Positions 19,385 through 31,289 of a DNA stretch of 64,000 nt are shown in pieces. Numbering within the stretch: the first letter of the stretch is position 1; each line of letters opens with the position of its first letter. A program made the translations under genes and the position numbers. This DNA comes from Sanderia malayensis (lineage: Eukaryota > Cnidaria > Scyphozoa > Semaeostomeae > Pelagiidae). The DNA is taken from contig RQOL01000627.1 in the NCBI GenBank assembly GCA_013076295.1, positions 62,001-126,000 on the forward strand, read 5' to 3'. Under the pieces are notes generated by a model that was not told where the DNA came from, searched no databases, and saw only the letters and a list, made by a program, of their open reading frames with translations.

Positions 19385-20990
19385 ATGCTGCACTGGAGCT
19401 TTTCGTGCCTTTATTGCGCCATTCGCGCCATGTTTGCGCCATTCTTGCGATGTCTTCAAAACGAGGCTGATCCACAAGCCCATGTTTCAAAAATAGCATC
19501 TGGTGAAGAAGTGAGAACTTTTCTCGAGCGGAACAACCTTAGTCACTACGTGAATAACTTCTTGAATGAAGGTTATGATGATTTGAGCCAGATAGTGGAG
19601 ATGGTGGATAAGTATTCGGAACTTGAAAGCCTGACGAAGGATGTCCAGATGTTTCAACAGCCTGGTCATAGAAAAAGATTTGTTGCTGCAATCCAAATCT
19701 TAGCGTCCAAAACTCAGCACAGTGAGCCAGTAAAAGTAGAAGAAAAGCCAGAGGCTGTGCAGGATGTTGTGAATGACAGGTCGAAATGTAAGGACACAAT
19801 ATGTTGTAGTTATCCTTGATTTTTAGTAAGCTACAGGACTTTGTATGAATGTTTTGCCTAACATTTTTCAACACAGACACAGGGCACTAGAAAAAATTTT
19901 TGGGGGTGTATGGTTCCAGGTTGCCGAGTACAAAACTTTTACTTTACTTTTGACAGGCTTCTTGGAAAAAGTGAAGAAGGGAATATTTGCCAAATTGTCA
20001 AAATATTGTTTTCTTTCCAGGGCCCTCAATTGCCAAAAAACTCTGGATACTTAATCCAGTAACACAGCAACTGATTTTTTACAACAACGTACTGACTGAA
20101 ATGTATGGTTCTAGCTTTGAGATAATGGCACCATTGGAGTTCAAAGATTATGTCACCAGTCAACGAATTACTAGATGGAAAATAGAAAAAGATTTGACTC
20201 ACCTGATGCAAAGAGCTCAAAATATCTTAAGTGCAGAGAGCAAAGATGGAAGGGCACAAAATGTTGCTCGCTTCTCTGGTGAATTGATGAGAACAGTTAG
20301 GCCTGGAGACTCATTCAAAGCTGAATCTTCCAGGAACGTTATTCAGCACATGCTTCATGAAGTTGCTTTGAAATTGCAGGAGATTGTACATCTATTTGAT
20401 AGAAGTTTGACTGTGAAAAAATGAGCTAAAATTTCTTGATTCAAAGAAGTCTTCTTTGGAAGAACTTAACAATACCTTGCAGAAAGTTCAAGAAGCTATC
20501 ATCACGAATATCAACCTGTTAAAGAGGAGAACAAATTCAACAACAGAACAAGACGCAGAGGCAAAAAGACAGAAAAAGTCTTCAGCAAGAAATGCACGAA
20601 AATCAATGAAGGAAAAGGAAGAGAGGCTCCAAAAAAGTAAAGGACGTTTTGCGTTTACTGACAAATTGCATGTTTACATTGGATGCAATCAAGAACAGAG
20701 AAGACATGTCAATTCAGTTAGCGGATATCGACAAAAGCTGTGAGCTGACTGCAAGATTTCATGCAAAAGCAATAAAATGGCTTATGGAGAATGGATACTT
20801 TTCTGCAGACTCTTTAGAATTTGCAAATCAACTTTCCAGGAAGCTTACCATCCAGCTTGAAAAGTCAAACGAGTTAACAAATGCAAGACTAAGAAATTGG
20901 CTTCAAGAAATTGTCAAAAAAGCCTGTGTAATTGTTTTCCTGCCAAAGAAGGAGTACTTAGCAGCAGTGAATTGGAATCATCAGATGTTG
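19385..20990 (+). pseudogene. SAM-like domain protein, two exons seen, frame slips in A-runs
   Basis: Exon 1 is 19385-19787, with a SAM-like fold at residues about 35-105 (EEVRTFLERNNLSHYVNNFL; YDDLSQIVEMVDKYSELESL). A consensus donor T|GTAAGG at 19787/19788 and acceptor TTTCTTTCCAG at 20020 bound a 233-bp intron, and the phase is kept. Exon 2 continues PSIAKKLWILNPVTQQLIFY, then a long helical region. Two one-base shifts fall in A-runs: near 20417, where the frame stops at 20424 and resumes as ELKFLDSKKSSLEELNNTLQ, and near 20633, where it resumes as VKDVLRLLTNCMFTLDAIKN. SAM domains mediate protein-protein or RNA contacts. Function unknown. The slips could be mutations or homopolymer sequencing errors. 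Confidence 0.6.
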
Positions 20991-21207
20991 ACTGGAAATC
21001 CTGTGACTGTTGGACTCTTTATGACTTTTTGTAGCATTTTTTTGTTTCATACCACCTCCATTTTTGTCTCATTTGTTTGAAACCCCTCCTTAAAATCAGA
21101 GTTTTGTCACTTATCCCTCCCAAAAAGCCTCCACCCTCATCACAGATACTTAATGACCCCTCCCTTACAAAGATTTGTTTTTGTTGAAGTTATGCCTCCG
21201 AAAATAT

Positions 21208-21246
21208 GGGTGACCTATTTTGCCCTACCGTGGGGCAAAACAGGTC
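21208..21246. repeat. Hairpin of about 14-bp arms
   Basis: GACCTATTTTGCCC and GGGCAAAACAGGTC flank a short loop, with one mismatch in the stem. It lies in a gene-free gap between the SAM-like gene and the Helitron relic. Confidence 0.7.
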
Positions 21247-21423
21247 ACAGGTTACAAGCTATTTTTAATGATCTGGCTATGCTTGGTAGACCCCCCTGGA
21301 CAAATGTGGCCGGAACATAGCTGCAGGTGTTGCATGTGGTATGGTATTGTGTAAAATCGGCTAGGGGGTACTCGTTTTTAGAAAAATAATACCAAAGTTG
21401 AAAATGGTCATTTTTGACCCATT

Positions 21424-22850
21424 ATGCCCCACCCTACCCTACCTGAAGACATTGAACATGACGAGGTGCGCCAATACATCAACGCAAAATATATTCGACC
21501 ACATGAAGCTGTCTATCGGCTTCTGCAGTTCCCCATGCACGACAAAAGCCACACAGTCAAACAGCTCTCTTTTCATCTAAAATTTGACCAAGAAGTCATC
21601 TTTCATGACAATGATGACGAACCAAAGCTCAACAACATTGGTGATAGAACAACACTCACAGCATGGTTTGAACTCAACCAGGAAGATCCAGCCGCACATC
21701 AGTACCTCTATCATGAGATACCAGAGCACTATGTCTTCCAGGAGCGTTCAAAAACATGGACAGCAAGACAACAAAGAACAATGCCAATCATTGGTAGAGT
21801 AACTCAAATGCAGCCGAGACCTTGCAAGCAAAAGTTTGCACTCAGACTTTTGCTATTGCATCAACGAGGAGCTACTTCATTTGAAGACCTTCAAACGGTA
21901 GAAGGTAATCTATGTGACTCCTTCAAAGATGCAGCATTAGCTTTAGGGCTTTCACAAGATGCTGCTGAAATCACACGTTGTTTACACGATGCAGTCATCT
22001 TTAATATGCCACCACAACTCAGACAGTTGTTTGCCACATTGCTACCCTTTCAAACGCCTTCAGACATAAGAATACTCTTCGACACCCTCGAAGAAGCAAT
22101 CAGTGAAGATTTTGTCAGACGTGATCAACTCAACAATCCAGACATAACCTTTCAAGACAGACACATATATCAATGTCTATGATACCAGCACAGACAGTGT
22201 GATAACTGAGGATTCAGATGAGGAGGCGGCATGTCCAATTGAGTTTATCAACAATCTAACTCCTAATGGATTGCCGCTACACCGACTTAGACTCAAGGTA
22301 TAATCTTTAACTACAACCCATGTAATAATTATGTAGCCCCTTTTCAAGCCTGATTATCCTTCATTTATCACAGTACAATATAATGCCACAGCATAATGCA
22401 TCACAGTACAATATACCACAATATCACAGTACAATATACCACAGCATAATGCAATACACATTGTTATTTGCAACTCTCTTTGTTTAAAATTGGTTCAACA
22501 TTCATTCTTCTGAGGAATCTAAATCCAAGGAAAGGTCTTTGCAACAGCACAAGACTTATTGTACGCCATCTCCGACGTAACGTCATCATAGCAGAGATGA
22601 TCACCAAGGAACACAGTGGCCAGCAGGTCACGTCATTATTGTCAACACAAGACACTGAGATACCGTTCAACATCAAGCATCGACAGGTTCCAGAGCATAC
22701 TGCCTTTCTATCAACAAGGCACAGGGACAATCTCTCAGGTATGTTGGTTTGTATTTACCAGAGCCCATGTTCACACATGGTCAGTTATATGTGGCCATAT
22801 CAAGAGCAACAACCACAGAGGAAACACACATGAAGACAACACACATGAAG
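21424..22850 (+). pseudogene. Helitron PIF1-type helicase, C-terminal part, decayed
   Basis: Frame 21424-22182 (252 aa) matches the region before and within the helicase of Helitron Rep-Hel proteins (MPPQLRQLFATLLPFQTPSD). After a one-base shift near 22170 the reading continues to about 22300 (NNLTPNGLPLHRLRLK), followed by GTATAATC, a possible donor. From 22468 it resumes with IGSTFILLRNLNPRKGLCNS and RLIVRHLRRNVIIAEMITKE. After a further shift near 22690 come the last helicase motifs INKAQGQS and LYVAISRAT. The replication-initiator (Rep) domain is absent. At least two frameshifts, so this is a relic, of a subfamily different from the helicase at 58.6-59.3 kb. Confidence 0.8.
22386..22460. 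repeat. Short degenerate tandem repeat (ACAGTACAATATACCAC type)
   Basis: Three or four imperfect copies of CACAGTACAATATACCACAG within the presumed intron of the Helitron relic. Confidence 0.6.
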
Positions 22851-25048
22851 ACAACAAATATTGTCTTCCAAGAAGTCCTGTAAAGGTCTTCACAAACTTT
22901 TGAGCATCAATTGCGTTGCTCCCAAGGGCATCTACCAAAATACACACACACACAAAACACGAGTTCTCAGATTGTGGTTCTATTGGATCGGCTTTGTTGC
23001 ACTTTAAAGTGTGATGAACATTCCTGGTTTGCCATATCACTCCAGTCAATAAGATCCATCATGAACGATCCGGACACTTTCACAACACTACAGTATCCGG
23101 GGGTGTTCATCAACAACAACACCATCTGGGTCCTGTGTAGTGCCTGTATAAAAAAAGATTTGCTTTGCTATGCTCTCAGATATTGTCTATGGGCGTTTGG
23201 CTTTCCTTTTCTCTGTTGTTTTTGACAAGAAATTGCACATAACATTAAGATCATCACTCTCTCATCCCAATAACTAATGATAATTAATGTACTTATTAAA
23301 TTTAACTCTTGAATATGTAGTATTACATATTCCAAATTAAAATTGCAGTTTTTGTGAAAACCAAATAAACCTCTAACAAAGGTAACCCCTTGAAGTTGGT
23401 GCTCGAGCTTTAAACTAATGTAACCGGCAATCTTCTTTTTTTGACATGGCCAAACATAATGGCAAACACGCACAATGAACAGGACAAATAGACAGACGTA
23501 TCATTGATGTGTGCCACAGAAGTGTGAATTCCTATTGAACAATGCTGTCAACATCGCCGGACACTCCACATAATGAATGAAGACATCAATACAATCTACA
23601 GACGGGACCAATTATCTCTCATTTATCTGCACTATCCATTTATAACTGTGAAAAATCATAATTAATTGATTACTATTTTTGTACTAATGTATCATATACA
23701 AAATAATTGCCGGATTAATCTACTCTCTGTTAGTATCTAATAAGCTTCATCAATGTTCATTTTAATGAGATGCATTTCTACAGTTAATCTTAACCAGTAA
23801 TAGCAGTTTATTTGACATTGAAACGAGGCCATTGTATCACATTGAAAAAGATTTTGGCCTCATTTCCATCAGTGGCACTGCTAACTTTAGAAATGCCATA
23901 TTATGAAGTATGAATTTGATTCATGAAACAGCTTAACTTTGGCATTACAAAAAATTATCAAGAGGACAACTTAAATTTCGAAAACTATCTCCAGATTTAC
24001 AGAGAACATTTTCAATGTGTGTTACAGGTAAGTGAATACATTTTCATCTTATATTTAACTACTTGCAATTCAATCACCAGCTAAATTTCGGCTAGGCCAT
24101 GCAAACTTCACTGATTGCCCCAACACGACAGTTACTTCGGTTAGGCCATGCAAACTTCAATGACTGTTTTACAGCTTTACAGTTTCCCTGATTCAAAAAT
24201 AAATTTCTGGTGCCCTGACTATATGTGCTTATGAGTATAAGCTTGGACACAAAATAATTCTTCAAGTATTTGCCTATTTATGGATTCTTTAGTGTTCATT
24301 GCCTATGTTACAAGGAAAATACATTGACATCCTCTTGAAACTGCAGTTTCTTCCCAATATTAATTATTAATTAATTATACCTAAAAATCATCTTCAAAGG
24401 CCTTTCCTGTTTAGTTTTATTGTTGTATGTCAAGGAAACTACTGTAATGTTGTTTACAGCCATAATTATATGAAGCTCTAAGAAAACTAACCTGGATGTT
24501 ACACACACTGTTGGGTCATCTAATTAATAACTAATGCATTACATGAACACTTAAAAATTGACATTTACCCACCTGTTAATGCACAAGTGCAGAAGGCCAA
24601 TGAAAATATATCACAACAACATGAAAGTTTGTTTCCATTCATTGGTAAACAATCTCTATCTATATTCTTCTATTGGTACATCAATTTATGTAGAAAAAAA
24701 GATTAGTATCACAGATTTTGCATTTCAAACATATTTTTCAAGTAATCCACAAGGGGAATCAAGCAGTGTGGCTTCACAACTATCATGTTGTTCTATTGTC
24801 TTGTATTATTTGGCACCTTTGTATTGTCATTTATTTTTGTTTTTAATTATTTCTTTTTTTCCATTTGATACTTCGCGAAACAAGTGCTGAAGTGATGAAC
24901 CAAAGCTGTCAATGTCATTAATGTTTGCTATTCACACCATGCAATTTTCAAATGACTCAAACTAACGTTGACTACAATATATATGAAAACTCAATGGAAT
25001 CCTTAAGAAACTCATGGAAAGAAAATTCTCATAAGTTTCAACCACATT
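22851..25048. other. About 2.2 kb without a supported gene
   Basis: AT-rich. The only structure noticed is a duplicated block GGCTAGGCCATGCAAACTTC / GGTTAGGCCATGCAAACTTC near 24090 and 24140. The 110-aa frame at 24558 is low-complexity and hydrophobic with no recognised domain. Confidence 0.5.
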
Positions 25049-25400
25049 TTAGGCCTAGTTCATACAGCGCATTATTAGCGCAGGGGATTAAATTATTGGC
25101 TTGAAAAATTTGTAAGTGTCAATTTCATTCGTGGCCAATGCACTGTATGAAACCAGTTTTGCATTTGTTGCGAATTGGTTTATTTGATTCGCTCGGCTGA
25201 GCGAATTAGGAGCACACAATTTGCTGTCATTTCATGCAGCACGCCAGAAGCGGTGCGAATTGAATTGAAAATCAGATTAATCACCTCCAATCATGCATGA
25301 ATCATCACATTCTCAGTGATTGGGCTTTATTGCGCATGCCCACCAATGAACCTGCCAAATTTGAAGATAGAAATTTTGTCCAGACTTATCAAAGTTCAGG

Positions 25401-25995
25401 ATGGCTGCTTTAAGAAAATCTGTTGTGAAAATAATTGAAAATGCAAAGGAAAAGAGTGATGGAGAAGAGGAATTATTAACTGCATCGTCAGACGAATTTC
25501 CCGAAGTGGACACTGCATGGTATGGAATGTGCACTGGTTGCACAACAGACGAAAAGCAGAAGAAGATGAGGAGGACGATGAGGCTGACCAAGTTCTAGGC
25601 CAAGAGTTAAAGGCTCAAGGATCTACAACTTTGAAAAGTAAGAAAAAAGCTGGCAGAAAGTCTTCCTGGCCTGAGGAGGCCATTGATGAAGTTGTTAATG
25701 TGATGTGTGAGAACGAATATTACAGAAAGAAGTTGATATTTACAAACAATAAAGCTTGAAAGAATTTGGAAATTTATTGCAAAATTGTCAACCAAGTGAA
25801 AGTAAGTTTCAACGAAAGGGGTGCAGGAGAATCGTTCAATTTCAGAGCTATTCAGACAAGAACAAAATTCAAGTCCTGTGTTGCCAAATGCAAAGAGGCA
25901 TCAATAACACGAAAGTGTAGTTCAGGCATTGCAAATGTTATGGACCAGAAGCCAGCTTGGTTCAGAAAATTGTTCCCTTTTGTTGAGTCATGAGA
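25401..25995 (+). pseudogene. Harbinger accessory Myb/MADF-like protein, broken
   Basis: Starts MAALRKSVVKIIENAKEKSD. After the first frame stops at 25598, a second frame from about 25535 continues through a basic segment (KSKKKAGRKSSWPEEAIDEV) into the DNA-binding-like region (VNVMCENEYYRKKLIFTNNK). A stop at 25757-25759 is followed by the rest in another reading (FNFRAIQTRTKFKSCVAKCK; MDQKPAWFRKLFPFVES). These blocks match the SANT/MADF-like partner encoded by many Harbinger elements, which binds element DNA together with the transposase. At least two breaks. Confidence 0.7.
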
Positions 25996-26635
25996 CTCCT
26001 TTGATCCAAGTTTGGCTTCTGAACCATCTTTTGCTATCTTATCTGTTGAAAGTAATCCAGATGCTGCAGAAATGCCAGATTTGAGAGCCCCTGCAGAGTC
26101 AACACCAAATATTTTGCAAAATGACAAGGCACTCTCTGTGCCAACTCGAGACGAGTGAAGAAAGATACATCTACAAGTTTACTGAAGGGGGCTGTTACTG
26201 CGTTCAATAAACTTGTATCATAAGATCAGTCAAAGGGAATGATTGAATTTTAAAGGAAGAGAGCCAAAGAAGCAGGGAGCAAGACACAAGAATGATGGAG
26301 ATGCAGATGCAATTTTTTCAAACAATGATGGCCACATTTAGAAACCCTGAGCAAGGGCAAATGGTGTCACAGCAGCGTTTCTCGAATACATCCACAACCA
26401 CAAAATCATGAATATGATAATTCATACCTGCTATCAAGAAATCAATCAAGAAATTTTGGGAACAATTATCTAGTAAATAACTCTACATGGATGTCATATG
26501 TTAGTAGAGAAGATGGAGACTGAGTAACCCATATAAGTAATATATAAGTAACCCATGAGAAATATCTTGTTGTATTCTAAGTTCATGTGTTCAGTTGATG
26601 ATCCAGTTGAAGCTTTTCATTCCAAAATTTGTTCC

Positions 26636-27956
26636 TCAGATGGTCTTGGATTTATTTGGCCTTTTGTGAAATTTTCTGCGACTGGTCATATGTAGCATAT
26701 TTCTTACAACTTCTCTTGGGCGAGGTTTCTGGATTTCTGGATCGAAGGTTAAATCCCATGCCCTCATGCCCTTGTCTTCTAAATCAATGCACGTATTACG
26801 AAAAATGATACAGGCTAGCGACATCAGTGTCAGTGTTTCAGTGTGGCGTTCATTTTTCCTCAGTAAGATCCTCCATCGCCCCTTAAGCTGCCCGAACACA
26901 CCCTCTACCATAATTCGTGCTCTACTGAGACGATAGTTAAAGTACCGCTGCTCCTGGGCTAGAATGGCATTTCCATAAGGCTTCATTAACCATGGTAAAA
27001 ATGGGAAGGCAGAATCACCAAGACGAACTGGGTAAACTTCACATCCAGAATCCTTAATACGGGAAGCAGGAAAATAGTTTTCATTTGTTATTTTACTGTA
27101 TAACTCTGTTGACTGGAAAATGACCGCATCATGGCTGTTGCCTGGACAACCACTACTTGCGAAAATAAACCTGGTTTTGGCATCAACAATGGCCATCAAT
27201 ACAATCGAATAAAAAATTTTGAAATTATGATATTCCTTGCCACTCTCTGCTCTACCTTTGGGGCATTTCATCTGCAGATGGCACCCATCAACTGCCCCAA
27301 AAGAATAGCAAAATTTCCATAATTCATCAAGTGATGTTATGCTTTCTCTGAGCTCTTCCAACGTTCTTGGCATATTTTTTCCAACAAAGAGTTTCCATAA
27401 TCGACTGATGATTGCAGTGCACACTTCTTGCACAACAAAAGACACATTTGATGTCCCTAAACCTACCAGCTCGTTGGGAGATCAGGCTTGCTAGAGGTGA
27501 TTATCTATTCATTAGAGGTACTGGCTCTTTGCAGATAGTTTCTCTCGTTAATAAATCTTCAAGCTCACCAAATATAAATAAAAATGTCCCTTTTATGATA
27601 CGAAGGTTGGTTTTGAAACGCTTGTCATTGAAATTGTTCCATACCATCTCCCACCATCCACGCATTCTTGGGAGTCGTCGACAACCTCGAGAAATCAGTC
27701 TAGCAATTTGGAGTTGGTTAAACGCCAAAAGTACAAGCTGAAAAGATAAGCCTACCTCATGATTCCAGTTCCGAAAATGTTCCAACATCAAACAACACAC
27801 CAGCTTCCGCTTTTTTTCTTTCTCTTTTCGAACTGATTGAAAATGTTTTGACATAACAACCAAAGAAAAAGCCTGCAGCTGGTCGCCATTTTCGAGTAAT
27901 TTTTCATGAAGATTTTTAAATTTTGCGCCGAAATTCAATTTTATTCGCTCAAACAA
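26636..27956 (-). pseudogene. PIF/Harbinger transposase 2, frameshifted
   Basis: The N-terminal part (27501-27956, MFERIKLNFGAKFKNLHEKL onward) and catalytic part (26636-27445) are in different frames, with stops between 27445 and 27500. The catalytic core shows GAVDGCHLQMK (first Asp), LGDSAFPFLPWLM (second Asp) and VEGVFGQLKGRWRIL (Glu). Length and order fit DDE_Tnp_4 transposases. All three catalytic residues survive; the break lies before the catalytic domain. It is about 30 percent or less similar by eye to transposase 1, so a different subfamily. Confidence 0.88.
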
Positions 27957-28055
27957 ATTCGATGTCTGAAACCATGGAGGAATTCAAGGCGCTTTATTAG
28001 CACTTTGAATTCAATTCAATTCGCTGCACTCATATTGCACTGTATGAACTAGGCC

Positions 28056-28502
28056 TTAATTGCATTAGCCTTTTGTGATAGATTATTGCCTCATCGTAAT
28101 TGACTCAAATGGGAAACTGCTCAAATGACAATGTATCACCTACATCATTGCAAGTTGAATGAATTACTTGCCCAATATCAAAGCTCATCTGTGATGGCAT
28201 ATGTTAGTCAAATTTAAGTTAACTTACAATTTACATTAATTAGCTTTTCACTAACCTTTCACCCAAAGTATTGTGTTTTCAGAGGTCTGTTGCCACTGTA
28301 TGATCCATTTTTGCATGTGCACCAATACGACCCTACTTTTGTCAAAACAAAGCTAATCTGTCAAACTCGATTCATACACCCCCCAAGAGTGTGCTGTACT
28401 AGGAAGCATAAGTGAAAGTGAATAGCATAACCGCATGTGTACCATCCAGTTAACTAATCTCAACAACACACTATCAGGCGACCGGAGCAAACCAATCAAT
28501 TA
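28056..28502. other. Spacer right of Harbinger 2
   Basis: AT-rich sequence with no coding signal. Confidence 0.5.
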
Positions 28503-28645
28503 GACGGGACATGAGTGCGAGCAAATGCAGCGCGCGAAGCACACCCTATCAGTCAATGTTTCTTGATAATAGATAGACAGGCGAGCTAACCCATTGTACA
28601 TGAGGTTGACAGAGACATGCGAACACGAGCGAGGACACCTGTATG

Positions 28646-28679
<34 letters not shown>

Positions 28680-28683
28680 TGTA
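28503..28683 (+). repeat. Composite-repeat fragment and TATG run
   Basis: GGGACATGAGTGCGAGCAAA, the CTATCAGTCAATGTTTCTTG block and CAGGCGAGCTAACCCATTGT match the tail units of copies A and B; a TATG run follows at 28640-28683. Here the tail unit precedes the TATG run and no CTAG end is seen. Confidence 0.75.
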
Positions 28684-29105
28684 CGAAGTCTGTATTTCGA
28701 TTTACCGAAAAAGTGCTCGATACATTAAAGTAGAGCGATATATATGCACAAAGAAGAAAAGATTCAAAAGGCTAGACTCTTCATCTCGACAAGCCTGTTT
28801 CGTGGTTTCCCACTCATCAGGAGATGTACTAATAAAGAATACCCTACTTACATCGTAATTATCCGCCAGGATTCTAAGAAACTGTAAAGTGTGAATAAAT
28901 AAACAACACTTTGTTCTCTTGCCCTTTAAATATTTCATTATTTCCATTAATCGAGGTGCTGGGCTGAGTTAATTGTTTAATTCTCCATTGTGAATTGTTC
29001 ATCGTTAGGTGCTAATTAGCAACGTCTTATTAGGATGGTGGCAAGCTGACACAAATTTGTTTCTTTTTCTTAATGAGGCTAATTCGGGTCGGCAGATTAT
29101 GAAAA

Positions 29106-29106
<1 letters not shown>

Positions 29107-29136
<30 letters not shown>

Positions 29137-29354
29137 TGTATGTATGTATGTATGTATGTATGTATGTATGTATGTATGTATGTATGTATGTATGTATGTA
29201 TGTATGTATGTATGTATGTATGTATGTATGTATGTATGTATGTATGTATGGGCATGAGCTGGGGCGAATGAAGCACGAGAAGGGCGCCAACCACATTAAG
29301 CTTTTCTTACTTGATCAGCTGGGGCGAACGAGTGAAACAAGTGATGTCCCCTAG
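29107..29354 (+). mobile_element. Composite repeat family, copy C: TATG run and tail only
   Basis: About 36 uninterrupted TATG copies (29107-29250), then one tail unit (GGGCATGAGCTGGGGCGAAT), AAGCTTTTCTTACTTGATCA and the terminus GATGTCCCCTAG (ending 29354) followed by T. The 5' core is missing. Confidence 0.75.
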
Positions 29355-29581
29355 TAGTAATACTAAATGTTGAAAGATACAGTTTTTTGATGAATGCTCA
29401 ACTGGAATTTGCAACATGGGCAGTTTCCTTGTTCACTATGATGTTATGTGTGACTATTTGATCCATTATGTGCATGGTCATAGGTTTGAAATGTTTTATA
29501 TACCTAATATGGCCACCATTTATTAATTTGCATTTTCTTTTATTTTTGTATTTCTATTTGCACTTTTTCTTTCATAAATGC

Positions 29582-29893
29582 TTAGATTGTTTTTCTCATT
29601 TTGTTATTCACTTTTCTTCTCATCTCGAAATCTGGGATTTTAACCTCGCTGCACTGGGCTTTGATATGAAGTCTGCTTTGAATTATTGGCAATGGTGAAT
29701 GACTTGGTATGCATTCTTGCACCTTTTGTCTGTTGACTATGAAAGTGGATTTTTTTGCAACAAATGTGGTCAATATCCAAAGATTATTCTTTGTGATGCA
29801 ACCTCTTATGGCTCCGCAGAAAATTCGCCACATACATTCAACTTGATGATGAAGAACATTAAAAATAATGCCACATTGTGGAAAGGAAGATAA
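29582..29893 (+). pseudogene. Short relic with a CxxC motif
   Basis: Same-frame pieces before and after a TGA at 29696-29698 read FNLAALGFDMKSALNYWQW, then MTWYAFLHLLSVDYESGFFC and CNKCGQYPKIILCDATSYG. The CxxC followed by a hydrophobic-CDA/G stretch resembles Cys-cluster domains in some transposon-derived invertebrate proteins, but no family can be named with confidence. Confidence 0.35.
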
Positions 29894-31289
29894 GTAGAGT
29901 TCTAACTTACTATACTTCAATAATATTTTCTCCCTACAAGTGAGTGTAGGTGCAATGATGAACGTTTCCAGCGTTTTCTGCTCCCAATTAATAATAATAA
30001 CTGATTCTTTTTATCACATGTTTTATTTATAAATGTTTATACATATACAATGTGATACTTTTGAAAACTTATTTTTTATCACTAGTTTTCAGCAGCACGT
30101 ATTTGTCAATAGTGAAGAAACAAGAAAGCTATTGAAGAAATATGTGACAGAACAAAGTTGAATCTGCGTCTTCTTGGACAATGCTGTATTGTTCACAGGT
30201 TTTTGAATGAGTGTAAAGTATTGTATGGCGATAGAGTTGAAACTCCACCTGGTATTTTATCCCTCATATGACGCATGTTGTCTGATTCTCTCGTCTCCTC
30301 ATGTCTTCCTTTTTCCAGTTGATTGAGTCTGTTATCCACACATGAACTATTATCCACACATGGATTTTCTGCAACTGTCTGATGCCTTTGTCATAAAAGA
30401 AGACCCAAATTGTCTTTCTAAGCTTCAGCAGTTCTTTTTGCAGCCTAGACGGTATTGCCTGTTGCCCCGCTATCAAATACTTTGTTCTCTTTGTTAAATC
30501 AGCTGTTTTCGAAGAGCAAAGAGAGTTTTATTGACGCACCTCATAACGTTGGACTACGATCAGTTCAAAAATAAACAAAATTGTCTTTTTTTCCAACATG
30601 GCAATTTCTCTGGGGAAGAGGGAAGTACCAGCTGCATAGAGATAAAAAACTCACCAAATTGATGTTGTTAGGCTTATACGGTCATCCAAATTTACTTCCT
30701 AGAATTTTCACTGTATTTTTAACATGGTAATGCGGTTCACTATGAACAACTTTTTTATTGTTACCGAATCAGAAAACAAGAATGTTAATGCTGTATCCAT
30801 TCCATCATACTATATTAGTGTCAGAGATCGTCCTTTGATTGACCTAAGTTCTGACTCCCTGTTAGATTGTGAACTCGAATAAAATAAACTTCATTGATTT
30901 TAGGAGACTGTATTAGTTCAAATGTGTAACATAGAGTTCGTCCCAATGATTCTTCTACACTGGAGCTTAGAATGTTATAACTGATAAAATTATTCAAAAC
31001 AATTTCTTTTATAGCTGTAAAGAGGGTGTATATTTACTGTGTTACATCATATAAATCACATCAAGTGATGCATTGGGCTTTGTATTGCTTACTAACAGCA
31101 TGCATGCAGCTAAATATTGACACCAAGGTACGATACACTCTGACAAGAAAATACAACCAAATATACATTATTTTTAGCTAACGTAATCAGCTTACACAAT
31201 CGACGGTATTAAACAATGACAAAATATAAATGTAAACGCGATTAAGAGGTGTCTGATCTGAGTCGGTCAATAGTGAATTTATTGATCAC
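29894..31289. other. About 1.4 kb without a supported gene
   Basis: AT-rich. The minus-strand frame at 30264-30476 shows no recognised domain. This region should contain the 3' LTR of the BEL/Pao element if one survives; none was identified by eye. Confidence 0.4.

Larger units (their letters stand above)
25052..28055. mobile_element. PIF/Harbinger DNA transposon 2, complete with TIRs and TSDs
   Basis: Left terminus GGCCTAGTTCATACAGCGCA at 25052 and right terminus, read inward, GGCCTAGTTCATACAGTGCA ending at 28055. Each is flanked by TTA (25049-25051 and 28056-28058), the Harbinger target triplet. Length 3,004 bp. It holds an accessory gene (+) and a transposase (-) facing each other, both broken. 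It is unrelated in its ends to Harbinger 1. Confidence 0.93.

Noticed and set aside
24558..24890. 110-aa hydrophobic plus-strand frame
   Set aside because: AT-rich, low-complexity sequence with no domain, promoter or splice context.
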